The notes beneath the pieces were generated by a model that was given only the letters and a program-made list of their open reading frames with translations, was not told the DNA's origin and made no database searches. The position numbers and the translations under genes were made by a program. DNA of 64,000 bases from Kitasatospora kifunensis. Lineage in GTDB: Bacteria; Actinomycetota; Actinomycetes; Streptomycetales; Streptomycetaceae. Where the stretch lies: positions 7,668,879 through 7,732,878 of the forward strand of contig NZ_JACHJV010000001.1 of the NCBI RefSeq assembly GCF_014203855.1, given 5' to 3'. Below, one piece after another: positions 17,184 through 24,680 of this stretch (position 1 is the stretch's first letter; the number at the start of each line of letters is the position of its first letter).

Positions 17184-18056
17184 ATGCACGGCACAACGCT
17201 CAGAGAACTCATCGAGGACGCGGTGGACACCCTGGTCCGCACCGGAGCCGTGATCGCTCCCCGGCAGGACGCCGAGGCCCTGGTCGCAACGGCGTTCGGC
17301 GCCCAGCCGGCCGACCTGCCGTTGGACCAGGCGCCCGAAGCCTCCCCGGCCGAGGAGTTCGACCGGCTGGTGGGCCGCCGGGCCGAGGGGGTCCCGCTCG
17401 GCCACCTCACCGGGTCCGTCCTGCTGGGTGGAGTCGAACTGACCGTCGGTCCAGGGGTGTTCGTGCCCCGGGAGCAGAGTGAGGCGGTGCTGGCGCGCGG
17501 TCTGGGCGCGCTGGAGCAGGTGGCCCTCCCGCTGGTGGTCGACCTCTGCGCCGGCTCTGCCGCCTTCGCGCTGGCGCTGGCCCACCAGCGGCTCGATGCC
17601 ACGGTCCACGCGGTGGAGTGCGACCCCGTGGCCCTCGACTTCGCCCGCCGCAACAGCGAGCGGCAGGTGGCCCTGGGCGAGCCGGCGATCGTGCTGCACC
17701 AAGCCGACGTCGCCGACCCCGACCTGCTGGCCGACCTGGCGGGCCGGGTGGACCTGGTGCTGGCCAACCCGCCCTTCATGCCCGAGGAGGCCGAGGTGCC
17801 GGCCGAGTTCGGCGTGCACCAGCCGCGCCAGGCGGTCTTCGCCGGCCCGGACGGCCTGCGGGTCATCCGGCAGACCATCGAGGCAGCGGCCCGCCTGCTG
17901 GCCCCGGGCGCCACCCTGGTCCTCGAACACGGCCACCTGCACGCCGAAACCGTCCCGGCCCTGCTGCGGGCCGACAACCGCTTCGAGCAGGTCTCCGGGC
18001 ACCTGGACCAGTACGGCTGGCCGCTCTTCGCCGTCGCCACCCGGGCGGCGCGTTAG
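17184..18056 (+). CDS. HemK/PrmC-like N5-glutamine methyltransferase
   Basis: 290 residues from ATG 17184. An N-terminal helical domain (about 1-90) with EGVPLGHLTG precedes a Rossmann SAM domain with motif I VVDLCAGSAAFALALA and the catalytic NPPF (about residue 195). PrmC proteins methylate the Gln of the GGQ motif of release factors and carry NPPY; NPPF and the low N-terminal similarity place this in the paralogous 'putative N5-glutamine methyltransferase' group. It is not next to prfA, so it is probably not the housekeeping PrmC. Confidence 0.85.
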   Translation: MHGTTLRELIEDAVDTLVRTGAVIAPRQDAEALVATAFGAQPADLPLDQAPEASPAEEFDRLVGRRAEGVPLGHLTGSVLLGGVELTVGPGVFVPREQSEAVLARGLGALEQVALPLVVDLCAGSAAFALALAHQRLDATVHAVECDPVALDFARRNSERQVALGEPAIVLHQADVADPDLLADLAGRVDLVLANPPFMPEEAEVPAEFGVHQPRQAVFAGPDGLRVIRQTIEAAARLLAPGATLVLEHGHLHAETVPALLRADNRFEQVSGHLDQYGWPLFAVATRAAR

Positions 18057-18156
18057 GAATCCGTCAGGAAGAGCGTGGTCCGCGTAGTCGGCGCGTTAAG
18101 AGCGGCCTGTTCCGCCCGATCCGCGGGCTCTACTGATCCCAGGGAGAGCATGGGTT

Positions 18157-18172
18157 GATCAAAAGATTGATC
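18157..18172. promoter_or_regulatory. Inverted repeat upstream of the stress protein gene
   Basis: GATCAA-N4-TTGATC, about 60 bp before the start of the universal stress protein gene; a possible operator. The upstream spacer also repeats GGCGCGTTA (18047-18055 at the previous stop and 18090-18098). Confidence 0.35.
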
Positions 18173-18231
18173 GGCATCATGGCCTCCTTGACCACGGAAT
18201 CGCAGGATCAGGCCGAAGGAAGCGAAGCACC

Positions 18232-18738
18232 ATGACCGAGGACACCCGCATCGTCGTAGGAGTCAGCGGATCGCCGAGCAGCCCGACGGTCCTGCGTCGC
18301 GCGTTCGGGGAGGCGCTGCAGCGCGATGCCGTGCTCGTCGCGGTGCACGCCTGGACGCCGGCCGGCGGCGAGCAGGCCTACCGGACCCACCCCTGCCCGT
18401 CGCTGGAGCGGGCCTGGGAGCAGGCCGCCTTCGCCCGGCTCGACGCCGCCCTCCTGGAGGCCTTCGGCGGCGAGCCGGTGGGCGTGCGGGTCGAGCGCGT
18501 CGTGATCCGCGGCGAGGCCGGCCCGTCCCTGGTGCAGGTCGCGGACGGTCCGGGCGACCTGCTCGTGATCGGCACCGGTCGGCGCAGCCGCCTGCTGCGG
18601 CTGCTGCGCGGCTCGGTGAGCCGCTACTGCCTGGCGCACAGCGCCTGCGCCGTGGTCGCGGTGCCGCCGACCGTGTCCGGCGCCGGTGACGCGGCGGATC
18701 GGCAGACGAGGCGGTTCTCGCTCGTCGTATCCGTGTGA
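18232..18738 (+). CDS. Universal stress protein (UspA family)
   Basis: 168 residues; AAGGAAG precedes ATG 18232. Single Usp domain: the first strand is RIVVGVSGSP, and the nucleotide-binding signature G-x-G-(9)-G-S is GTGRRSRLLRLLRGSVSRY, then the terminal strand CAVVAVPP. ATP-binding class Usp proteins help survival under stress or dormancy. The C-terminal 25 residues are an extra basic tail. It is followed by a 24-bp-stem terminator. Confidence 0.9.
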   Translation: MTEDTRIVVGVSGSPSSPTVLRRAFGEALQRDAVLVAVHAWTPAGGEQAYRTHPCPSLERAWEQAAFARLDAALLEAFGGEPVGVRVERVVIRGEAGPSLVQVADGPGDLLVIGTGRRSRLLRLLRGSVSRYCLAHSACAVVAVPPTVSGAGDAADRQTRRFSLVVSV

Positions 18739-18746
18739 GCCCATAG

Positions 18747-18800
18747 ATGACATGCAGAGGGTCCCTCGCTCGGGAGAGCGAGGGACCCTCTGCATGTCAT
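18747..18800. terminator. Bidirectional terminator with perfect 24-bp stem
   Basis: Arms 18747-18770 and 18777-18800 are exact reverse complements with a six-base loop. It lies between the convergent Usp and DUF397 genes; the DUF397 stop (18797-18799) is inside the right arm. Confidence 0.92.
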
Positions 18801-19000
18801 CCGGCGAAGTCGGCGTGGTGGTCGAACTCGCTGGCCTTGACGCCCTGGAGGAACTTGGCGAACTTGGTCGGAGTGGTGCGGATGATGACGTTGCCGCTGT
18901 CGGACTCGCGGAGTTCGACCAGGCCGTCGACCGTTCGCACCTCGACGCACTCGTCGTTACTGGTGCTGTAGCTGGACTTCTGCCAATCTGTGCTGGTCAT
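18797..19000 (-). CDS. DUF397 domain protein
   Basis: 67 residues, MTSTDWQKSSYSTSNDECVE onward, with the typical DUF397 W-x-K-S-S-Y-S start, a C-V-E-V strand, and a D-S-x-x-G-x-V core near SDSGNVIIRT. These small proteins are encoded just downstream of Scr1-type XRE regulators in streptomycetes and are thought to act as partner or antitoxin-like proteins. Gap to the upstream regulator gene: seven bases. Confidence 0.9.
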   Translation of the reverse strand: MTSTDWQKSSYSTSNDECVEVRTVDGLVELRESDSGNVIIRTTPTKFAKFLQGVKASEFDHHADFAG

Positions 19001-19007
19001 TGGTGCC

Positions 19008-19859
19008 TTACATCTCTTTCATGATAGAGCGAATGAAATCTCGTGATTCGTCTTCTGATAGCGCAATAGACCCGATGCGCTCAAGGGCTGCGCGGTAGCG
19101 TCCCAGCTGAGCGGGCGAGTCGAGCAAGCGGGAGCCGTAGAAGGCATCCACCTGGACGGTATCCAACTCTGGTACTGGCCCTGCCATGTGGGCAAGGTCC
19201 TCGCTCGGGATGGGAAAGACCGCCGCTTCGAACGGCACGACCCTGAGGGAGATCCCTGGATGCTCGGAGTCCTTGAGAAGCGAGGAGAGTTGGTCGCGGA
19301 GCACTGCGGTGCCGCCATACTGGCCGCGCAGGGCGGCTTCGTATACCAGCACTGAGTACGGCGTCTTGCCGGATCGGACCACCTCCTGCCTGCGCAGGCG
19401 GAAGGCGGTCCGGAGATCGATTTCCTGCTGCGGGAGAGGTAGTAGTGCCTGCGTGAACAGGGCATTGGCATAGGAACGTGTTTGAAGTAGCCCTGGCACG
19501 TAGGCCAAGGCGAAGCAGGCGAGTCTCGCTGCGTTTCCTTCCAGTTCCGCCAGATCGAGGAAGTTGGTCGAGAGTACTCCGCGGTACTCCTCCCACCAGT
19601 CGTTCGTTCCCCGGTCGGTGATGATGTCGGCCAGGGCGTTTATCAGGGGCTCGTTAGTGCACATGCACAGGTCGGCGATGGTGTACAGACGCTCCACGCT
19701 GACCCCGGTCTTGCCACTCTCCACCTGCGTGATGTGCGCGGGTGTGACGCCGAGCAGGCGCGCGAGTTGACTGCCTCCGAGGCCGGCCTGCTCTCGCATC
19801 CTCCGCAGCTCAGTCCCCAATCGGCGCTGACGGAGCGTTGGGTTGGTGCGACTGGCCAT
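19008..19859 (-). CDS. XRE-family regulator with DUF5753 (Scr1-like) domain
   Basis: 283 residues. The N-terminal HTH (about residues 15-70) is LGTELRRMREQAGLGGSQLA with VTPAHITQVESGK; the C-terminal DUF5753 domain contains LLQTRSYANAL and VLVYEAALRG. Codon use is less GC-rich than its neighbours (TAT, AGT, GAT and ATA codons), hinting at transfer. It forms an operon with the DUF397 gene and diverges from an anti-sigma-like ATPase gene; the three make a common streptomycete signalling module related to WhiJ/AbaA-type loci. Confidence 0.92.
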   Translation of the reverse strand: MASRTNPTLRQRRLGTELRRMREQAGLGGSQLARLLGVTPAHITQVESGKTGVSVERLYTIADLCMCTNEPLINALADIITDRGTNDWWEEYRGVLSTNFLDLAELEGNAARLACFALAYVPGLLQTRSYANALFTQALLPLPQQEIDLRTAFRLRRQEVVRSGKTPYSVLVYEAALRGQYGGTAVLRDQLSSLLKDSEHPGISLRVVPFEAAVFPIPSEDLAHMAGPVPELDTVQVDAFYGSRLLDSPAQLGRYRAALERIGSIALSEDESRDFIRSIMKEM

Positions 19860-19951
19860 GGCGTCCTCTCGGTGTTCTCCCTGGGATCAGTGTGCCGCGC
19901 GGGCTGCCGCGCGGGCCACCTGTCACTCGGGCGGGGGAACCTTCCGCGAGA

Positions 19952-19969
19952 GCGGTTAATTTTAACCGC
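19952..19969. promoter_or_regulatory. Operator candidate in the XRE/ATPase divergent region
   Basis: GCGGTTAA-TT-TTAACCGC, an 18-bp inverted repeat with perfect 8-bp arms, AT-rich in a GC-rich background, about 90 bp from the XRE start. A -10-like TATGGT follows at 19979-19984. Likely binding site of the XRE protein (inference). The remaining spacer to 20168 has no other feature. Confidence 0.55.
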
Positions 19970-20168
19970 CGATGCGCTATGGTCGTTGCTGTACCGATCC
20001 GACGGATCGTCAGTAACGCCTGTCACCTGGGCAGTAGGCGCATGCTGCCCCCGCACCGCAGAGCAGCCGTACGCGGCATCAACCAGCCCCGCCCCGGCCT
20101 GGCTCACGGCGACGCATCCGCCGCTGGACGAAACGAAATCCGCACCAGCGCCTCACGGAGGTTCCCCC

Positions 20169-20579
20169 ATGTGTACCTTCAGCCTGCCCAAGACCCCCAG
20201 AAGCCCCGAGCCCCCCGACTGGTCCGCCGCCCGCGACGAGCTGCGCGACCTCCTGACCACCGTCGGGTGGCCTGCCGACCTGATCTGGGACGCCGAACTC
20301 GCCCTCCACGAACTCTTCGTCAATGCGTGGAAGCACGGCGGCAGCCCCGCGCCCGTCGTGGTCGTCCTCCTCCTCGCCGACCGCGCCCTGCGGATCCTGC
20401 GCGTCTCCGTCGCCGACGAGAGCCCCACCCTCCCCGAGCAGCGCACCGCCGTCCCCGACCCGTACGAGCTCTCCGGCCGCGGCCTGCACCTGGTCCGCTC
20501 GCTCACCCACCGCTTCGGTGCCGCCCCGCGCAAGCACGGCGGCAAGGTGGTCTGGTTCGAGCTGGAGACCGTCGCGTGA
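20169..20579 (+). CDS. Anti-sigma-factor-like ATP-binding protein (HATPase_c)
   Basis: 136 residues; ATG 20169 is seven bases after GGAGG (20157-20161). GHKL ATPase boxes: N-box ELALHELFVNAWKHG, G1 ADESP, G2 GRGLHLV. This is the RsbW/SpoIIAB-type fold used as a protein kinase or anti-sigma factor; single-domain forms beside Scr1/DUF397 genes are common in streptomycetes. Overlaps the next gene by four bases. Confidence 0.88.
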   Translation: MCTFSLPKTPRSPEPPDWSAARDELRDLLTTVGWPADLIWDAELALHELFVNAWKHGGSPAPVVVVLLLADRALRILRVSVADESPTLPEQRTAVPDPYELSGRGLHLVRSLTHRFGAAPRKHGGKVVWFELETVA

Positions 20580-20830
20580 GCCCCCGTCGCGAGCCGATCG
20601 CGCCGGCCGGCCCCCGGATGCGCGACTACACCGAGTCCCAGGTCACCATGCTGATCCGTGAACTCCACGAACTCGGAGGCCACTTCGGCATCCTCTGGGG
20701 CTCCGCCCGCACCAACGGCGAAGTCGACGGGCACATCCTCGTCGACTTCGGCAACGCACCCGTCAGTACCCTCCTCAACCTCCTGCACCTCCTCCGGGAT
20801 GCGGAAGCGAGCCAAGCAAGGGACTCGTGA
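20576..20830 (+). CDS. Small hypothetical protein coupled to the ATPase gene
   Basis: 84 residues from GTG 20576, overlapping the ATPase stop (GTGA). The sequence RMRDYTESQVTMLIRELHEL then GHFGILWGSARTNGEVDGHI has no family I recognise. The coupling suggests it binds or regulates the ATPase. Confidence 0.6.
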   Translation: MSPRREPIAPAGPRMRDYTESQVTMLIRELHELGGHFGILWGSARTNGEVDGHILVDFGNAPVSTLLNLLHLLRDAEASQARDS

Positions 20831-21006
20831 TCACGAGTTCCGCCAAGGGCCAAGTCCCGCTCCACCATGCTTCGAGCATCTGCCCTTGGCATATCGCATG
20901 GCCGTTCCAGTCTCGGCTACGATGACCGGCGCTCCCGCTGGCCGGGAGCATGCACGGCTACGAGCACTTCCAGACCGTTGAATTATCGACCGGGAAGGTT
21001 CAGCCC

Positions 21007-21495
21007 ATGCGATCCCGTCCGGCAGCCCTCGGGCTTGCCGCCATCGCCTTCGCCGCCACCGCAGCGTTCGGCCCCACCCCAGCGTCCGCCGCGACCATGG
21101 CCCCCAATGACGCCTGGATCCCCTGCCCGGTCGGCCTGACGGCCGACAAGGCATGGGCTCCTGGCAGCAACTTCGCCCCCGGCGTTCGCTGGTGCGTGGG
21201 CGAGTACCAGCTCACCATGCAGAACGACGGCAACTTCGTGATCTACGACGTCAACGGCCACCCGCTGTGGAACACACAGACCGAGGGCCACCCCGGCGCC
21301 GGAGCGATCATGCAGAACGACGGAAACCTCGTCGTGCAGAAGAACAACCAGCCGCTGTGGAACTCCGGAACGGGCGGCAACACCGGCTCGTACTACTACC
21401 TGTGTTTCCAGACCGACGGCAACCTCGTGATCTACGCGCCGCTGCCGAACACAACGCCGTGCAACGGCGCGCCCCGCTGGGACAGCAACACCTGA
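21007..21495 (+). CDS. Secreted bulb-type (mannose-binding) lectin-like protein
   Basis: 162 residues; ATG 21007 follows GGAAGG. Signal peptide about 1-29, cleaved after ASA. The mature part is one B-lectin beta-prism with three repeats of the mannose-site pattern Q-x-D-x-N-x-V-x-Y: MQNDGNFVIYD, MQNDGNLVVQK and FQTDGNLVIYA; the middle one lacks the final Tyr. Four Cys in the mature chain may form disulfides. Related proteins bind mannose glycans or act as lectin-like bacteriocins. It ends in a strong hairpin. Confidence 0.88.
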   Translation: MRSRPAALGLAAIAFAATAAFGPTPASAATMAPNDAWIPCPVGLTADKAWAPGSNFAPGVRWCVGEYQLTMQNDGNFVIYDVNGHPLWNTQTEGHPGAGAIMQNDGNLVVQKNNQPLWNSGTGGNTGSYYYLCFQTDGNLVIYAPLPNTTPCNGAPRWDSNT

Positions 21496-21501
21496 GCGGC
21501 A

Positions 21502-21549
21502 CGCGTGTTGGTCGGTGCGACGGTCGACCGCCGCGCCGACCAACACGCG
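21502..21549. terminator. Terminator hairpin after the lectin gene
   Basis: Perfect 14-bp arms, 21502-21515 and 21536-21549, with a GC-rich 20-base loop, seven bases after the stop. Confidence 0.8.
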
Positions 21550-21656
21550 CGTTCCGTCAACGTGGTGCCAGCCAAGGCGGAGGAGGAAGCCACAGCCGGA
21601 GCATCGGCGATTGGCGACGACGCGGCGCGGCTGGGCCGAACAGCCCACCGCCGCCT

Positions 21657-22037
21657 TCAGCCCTGGCCACGGCCTTCCAGCAACTGTTCCCGGTAGGCCC
21701 GGGCCGTGGCCATCAACTGGTCGAGTGTGTCCCTGGTCCGCACGAGGTCGGCGAGGTGCGCGGAGAGCCGCTGGCGCTCCAGTGCCATCCGCTCCAGCGC
21801 GGAGGCGGAGTTCTCCTCGCTGGGTGCGTCGACGCAGGGCAGCAGCTCGAGGATGGTGCGGCTGGACAGGCCCGCGGCGTACAACCGCTGGATGAACGCG
21901 ACCCGTTCGACGTCGCCGTCCGTATAGTGCCGCTGCCCGCTGGGACTTCGGGTGCTGCTGAGCAGCCCCTGCTCCTCGTAGTAGCGCACGGACCGGACAC
22001 TGACTCCGGCCCGCGACGCGAGTTCCCCGATCCGCAC
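21657..22037 (-). CDS. MerR-family regulator
   Basis: 126 residues. Winged HTH MRIGELASRAGVSVRSVRYY, then EQGLLSSTRSPSGQRHY and a C-terminal dimerisation coiled coil. Only one Cys (LLPCVD), so it is not a classic metal sensor; this subgroup often controls flavin oxidoreductases. It is divergent from an Old Yellow Enzyme gene, whose promoter carries a MerR-type spacer. Confidence 0.92.
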   Translation of the reverse strand: MRIGELASRAGVSVRSVRYYEEQGLLSSTRSPSGQRHYTDGDVERVAFIQRLYAAGLSSRTILELLPCVDAPSEENSASALERMALERQRLSAHLADLVRTRDTLDQLMATARAYREQLLEGRGQG

Positions 22038-22074
22038 CGAGTCCCCTCCCCGCTGAGGTCTGCGTCACAGACGC

Positions 22075-22106
22075 TTGCCTCTGACGTCAATGTGAGGTTC
22101 TAGCGT
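22075..22106 (+). promoter_or_regulatory. MerR-type promoter of the OYE gene
   Basis: TTGCCT (22075-22080) and TAGCGT (22101-22106) are 20 bp apart, an over-long spacer as in MerR-activated promoters. Within it lies CCTC-N12-GAGG (22078-22097) around a TGACGTCA palindrome. Confidence 0.6.
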
Positions 22107-22156
22107 AGCTTCCATGCCCGATGCACGGGCACGGCGGAGTACGAAGGAGTCCTGAC

Positions 22157-23230
22157 GTGACGACACTCTTCACCAGCTACCGGCTCGGCGGCCTCACGCT
22201 GCCCAATCGGACGGTCATGGCCCCGATGACCCGGGGCCGGGCCACCGCCGGCGGCCTGGCGACGCCGTCGATGGCGACCTACTACGCCCAACGGGCCACG
22301 GCCGGGCTGATCGTGAGCGAGGGGGTGCAGCCGAGCCTGATCGGGCAGTCCAACCCGGGTACACCAGGGCTGCACACCGACGAGCAGGTCGAGGCATGGC
22401 GCCCCGTGACCGCCGCCGTCCACGCCAACGGCGGCCGGATCTTCGCCCAACTCATGCACGGCGGCCGGGTCTCGCACCCGGACACCACCGGCCTGCAGCC
22501 GGTCGGGCCCTCGGCCGTCCCCGCCGTCGGCGACGTGTTCACCCCGACCGGGCCCCAGCCCGCTCCGATGCCGCGCGCGCTTCCGATCGCCGAAGTGCCC
22601 GAGCACGCACAGTCCTACGCCCGAACTGCCCGCCGCGCCGTCGACGCGGGCTTCGACGGCGTGGAACTGCACGGCGCCAACGGCTACCTGATCTCGCAGT
22701 TCCTCTCGTCCAACGCCAACCTGCGCACGGACCGCTACGGAGGCCCGATCACCAACCGGATCAGGTTCGCCGTCGAGGCCGTCGCCGCCACCGTCGAGGC
22801 CGTCGGCGGGGAGCGGACCGGCATCCGGCTCTCACCGGGCGGAACGTTCTGGGGAGTCGAGGAGAGCGAGGTTCGCGAGCTCTACACCGCGCTGCTGACC
22901 GAACTGGCCCCCCTCGGGCTGGCGTACGTGCACCTCGAAGCCACCGCCGATGAAGAGGTGCTCGTCGCCCTGCGCCGGGCGTGGCCGGGCACCCTCGTCA
23001 TGAACCCCGTGTTCCCGATGGGACCGAAGCAGACCAGCCGGGACGACGCCGACCACTGGCTCGGTCTGGGCGCCGATCTGATCAGCTTCGGCCGCGCCTT
23101 CCTCGCCAACCCCGACCTGGTCGAGCGGCTGCGGGACGGACTTCCGATCGCCCCCGTCGACGAGGCCACGTACTACCAGGGCGGTGACGCGGGCTACTTG
23201 ACCTACTCGGCCTACCAGCACACGGCTTGA
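22157..23230 (+). CDS. Old Yellow Enzyme family FMN oxidoreductase
   Basis: 357 residues from GTG 22157, eight bases after AAGGAG. TIM-barrel ene-reductase: FMN contacts NRTVMAPMTRGRA, substrate pair in VELHGANGYLISQFL, DRYGG, and ISFGRAFLANPDL at the C-terminal FMN loop. NAD(P)H-dependent reduction of activated C=C bonds in quinones, enals or nitro compounds; NemA-like. Likely induced through the divergent MerR protein when electrophiles are present (inference). Confidence 0.95.
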   Translation: MTTLFTSYRLGGLTLPNRTVMAPMTRGRATAGGLATPSMATYYAQRATAGLIVSEGVQPSLIGQSNPGTPGLHTDEQVEAWRPVTAAVHANGGRIFAQLMHGGRVSHPDTTGLQPVGPSAVPAVGDVFTPTGPQPAPMPRALPIAEVPEHAQSYARTARRAVDAGFDGVELHGANGYLISQFLSSNANLRTDRYGGPITNRIRFAVEAVAATVEAVGGERTGIRLSPGGTFWGVEESEVRELYTALLTELAPLGLAYVHLEATADEEVLVALRRAWPGTLVMNPVFPMGPKQTSRDDADHWLGLGADLISFGRAFLANPDLVERLRDGLPIAPVDEATYYQGGDAGYLTYSAYQHTA

Positions 23231-23282
23231 CCCCGGGCTGCGCGACAACCGGCCGGGCTCTACCCACAGGCCCGGGTCAAGC
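23225..23282. terminator. Bidirectional terminator between OYE and ABC ATPase genes
   Basis: GCTTGACCCCGGGC (23225-23238) pairs with GCCCGGGTCAAGC (23270-23282) apart from one extra C. The stop codons of both convergent genes lie in the arms. Confidence 0.75.
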
Positions 23283-24620
23283 TGACAGCACGCTGACCGT
23301 CTCCGGCTCCAGTTCCAGGCGCCCCTCGGCCTTGTCGTACTCGAAGAGCTCCCCGTAGCGACCCCAGTCGATCGCGGTGTCCAGTTGGCGGCGGGCGTCC
23401 TCGTCGGAGAAGCCGCGGCGCAGCAGGTCCAGGAAGAGCCCCTCGCGCAGCACGTGGTCGCCGGCCGTGGTGAGCGCGTGGACGATGGCGCGCACCAACG
23501 GCGCGTGGGCGACGGCGTGTCGGGCGAAGAGCTGCTTGCTGGTGAGGATGTCGGCGTCGGCGAACTCGCGGCCCGCCTCGGTCAGCGCGATCCGGGGGCC
23601 TTCGGTGCGGGCGAGGTCGAGCAGGACGGCGGCGTCGACCAGCGGCAGCAGGTCGTCGACCTCGAAGCTGAGCTCGCCGGCGAGTTCGGCCATGCCGTCC
23701 TCGCCGCCGCGCGCGGCCAGGATCTCCAGCAGGCCGGAGAGCCCGCCGGGGCTGACCACCGGCAGTGGGGTGCTGGTGGGGGTGGCGGGCAGGGCGGTCC
23801 TGGCGGCGGGGGTGGCGGCGTCGCTCCGCGCGCGGTCGGTGAGGATGCCGTAGACGGTGTCGACCAGGGCCTCGAAGACGGGGGAGCGGCGGTCGCGCGG
23901 GCGGGGCAGGTCCACGGTGAGTTCGGCCTTGATCCGGCCGGGGTTGGAGGAGAGCACCAGGATCCGGTCGGCCAGCAGTACCGCCTCCTCGATGTTGTGG
24001 GTGACGATCAGCACCGACTTCACCGGCGCCTCCTTCCCCTCCCACAGGCCCACCAGCTCGTTGCGCAGGTTCTCGGCGGTGAGCACGTCGAGTGCGGAGA
24101 ACGGCTCGTCCATGAAGAGCGCGTCCGGCTCCACCACCAGCGCGCGGGCGAAGCCGACCCGCTGGCGCATGCCGCCGGACAGCTCCTTGGGGTAGGCGCC
24201 CTCGAAGCCGTCCAGGCCGATCAGGTCGATCGCCTTGAGCGCCCGCTCGCGGCGTTCGGCCTCGCCCACCCCCTGGGCCTGCAGCCCGAGTTCGACGTTC
24301 TGCTGGACGGTCAGCCAGGGCAGCAGGGCGAAGCTCTGGAAGACCATCGACACCCCGGGGTTGGCGCCGTTCAGCGGCGCGCCGCGGTAGCTGACGCTGC
24401 CGCTGGAGGGGGCTATCAGCCCGGCCGCGCAGCGCAGCAGGGTGGACTTGCCGGAGCCCGACTTGCCGAGCAGTGCGACGATCTCGCCCTCGTGCAGGGT
24501 GAAGCTGACCGAGTCGAGCACCGGCAGCGCGCTGCCGTCGGGGGTGGTGAAGGTCTTGGTGACGTCCGTGGCGGCGATGATGGGGCTGGCGGCGTCGTGG
24601 AGGTCCGCGCGAGTGTTCAT
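23277..24620 (-). CDS. ABC transporter ATPase, NitT/TauT type with C-terminal AAA-associated domain
   Basis: 447 residues; AGGAGA precedes ATG 24620. ATPase domain 15-265: Walker A GKSGSGKST, Q-loop FQSFALLPW, signature LSGGMRQR, Walker B ALFMDEP, H-loop VTHN. After a Thr/Pro/Ala linker (about 275-300) comes an AAA-associated domain (about 300-440), found on the nitrate/sulfonate/bicarbonate family. It energises the two-domain permease upstream. No substrate-binding protein is in the window, so the substrate is unknown. Confidence 0.93.
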   Translation of the reverse strand: MNTRADLHDAASPIIAATDVTKTFTTPDGSALPVLDSVSFTLHEGEIVALLGKSGSGKSTLLRCAAGLIAPSSGSVSYRGAPLNGANPGVSMVFQSFALLPWLTVQQNVELGLQAQGVGEAERRERALKAIDLIGLDGFEGAYPKELSGGMRQRVGFARALVVEPDALFMDEPFSALDVLTAENLRNELVGLWEGKEAPVKSVLIVTHNIEEAVLLADRILVLSSNPGRIKAELTVDLPRPRDRRSPVFEALVDTVYGILTDRARSDAATPAARTALPATPTSTPLPVVSPGGLSGLLEILAARGGEDGMAELAGELSFEVDDLLPLVDAAVLLDLARTEGPRIALTEAGREFADADILTSKQLFARHAVAHAPLVRAIVHALTTAGDHVLREGLFLDLLRRGFSDEDARRQLDTAIDWGRYGELFEYDKAEGRLELEPETVSVLSA

Positions 24621-24632
24621 TGGTCTCCTGCC

Positions 24633-24680
24633 TCGGGGTCAGAGGGCGTCAGGTCAGAAAACATCGGGGTCAGAGGGCGT
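24633..24680. repeat. Direct repeat spanning the permease stop codon
   Basis: TCGGGGTCAGAGGGCGT occurs at 24633-24649 and 24664-24680. The second copy is the 3' end of the permease gene including its stop (24670-24672); the first is a duplicate in the 49-bp spacer. Confidence 0.85.

Noticed and set aside
17059..18231. kdpDE sensor kinase/response regulator expected after kdpC
   Set aside because: The region holds a methyltransferase and a short spacer; no histidine kinase or receiver domain is present.
18747..18800. Inverted repeats as ends of a mobile element
   Set aside because: Arms are six bases apart with a terminator geometry between convergent genes, and no transposase is present.
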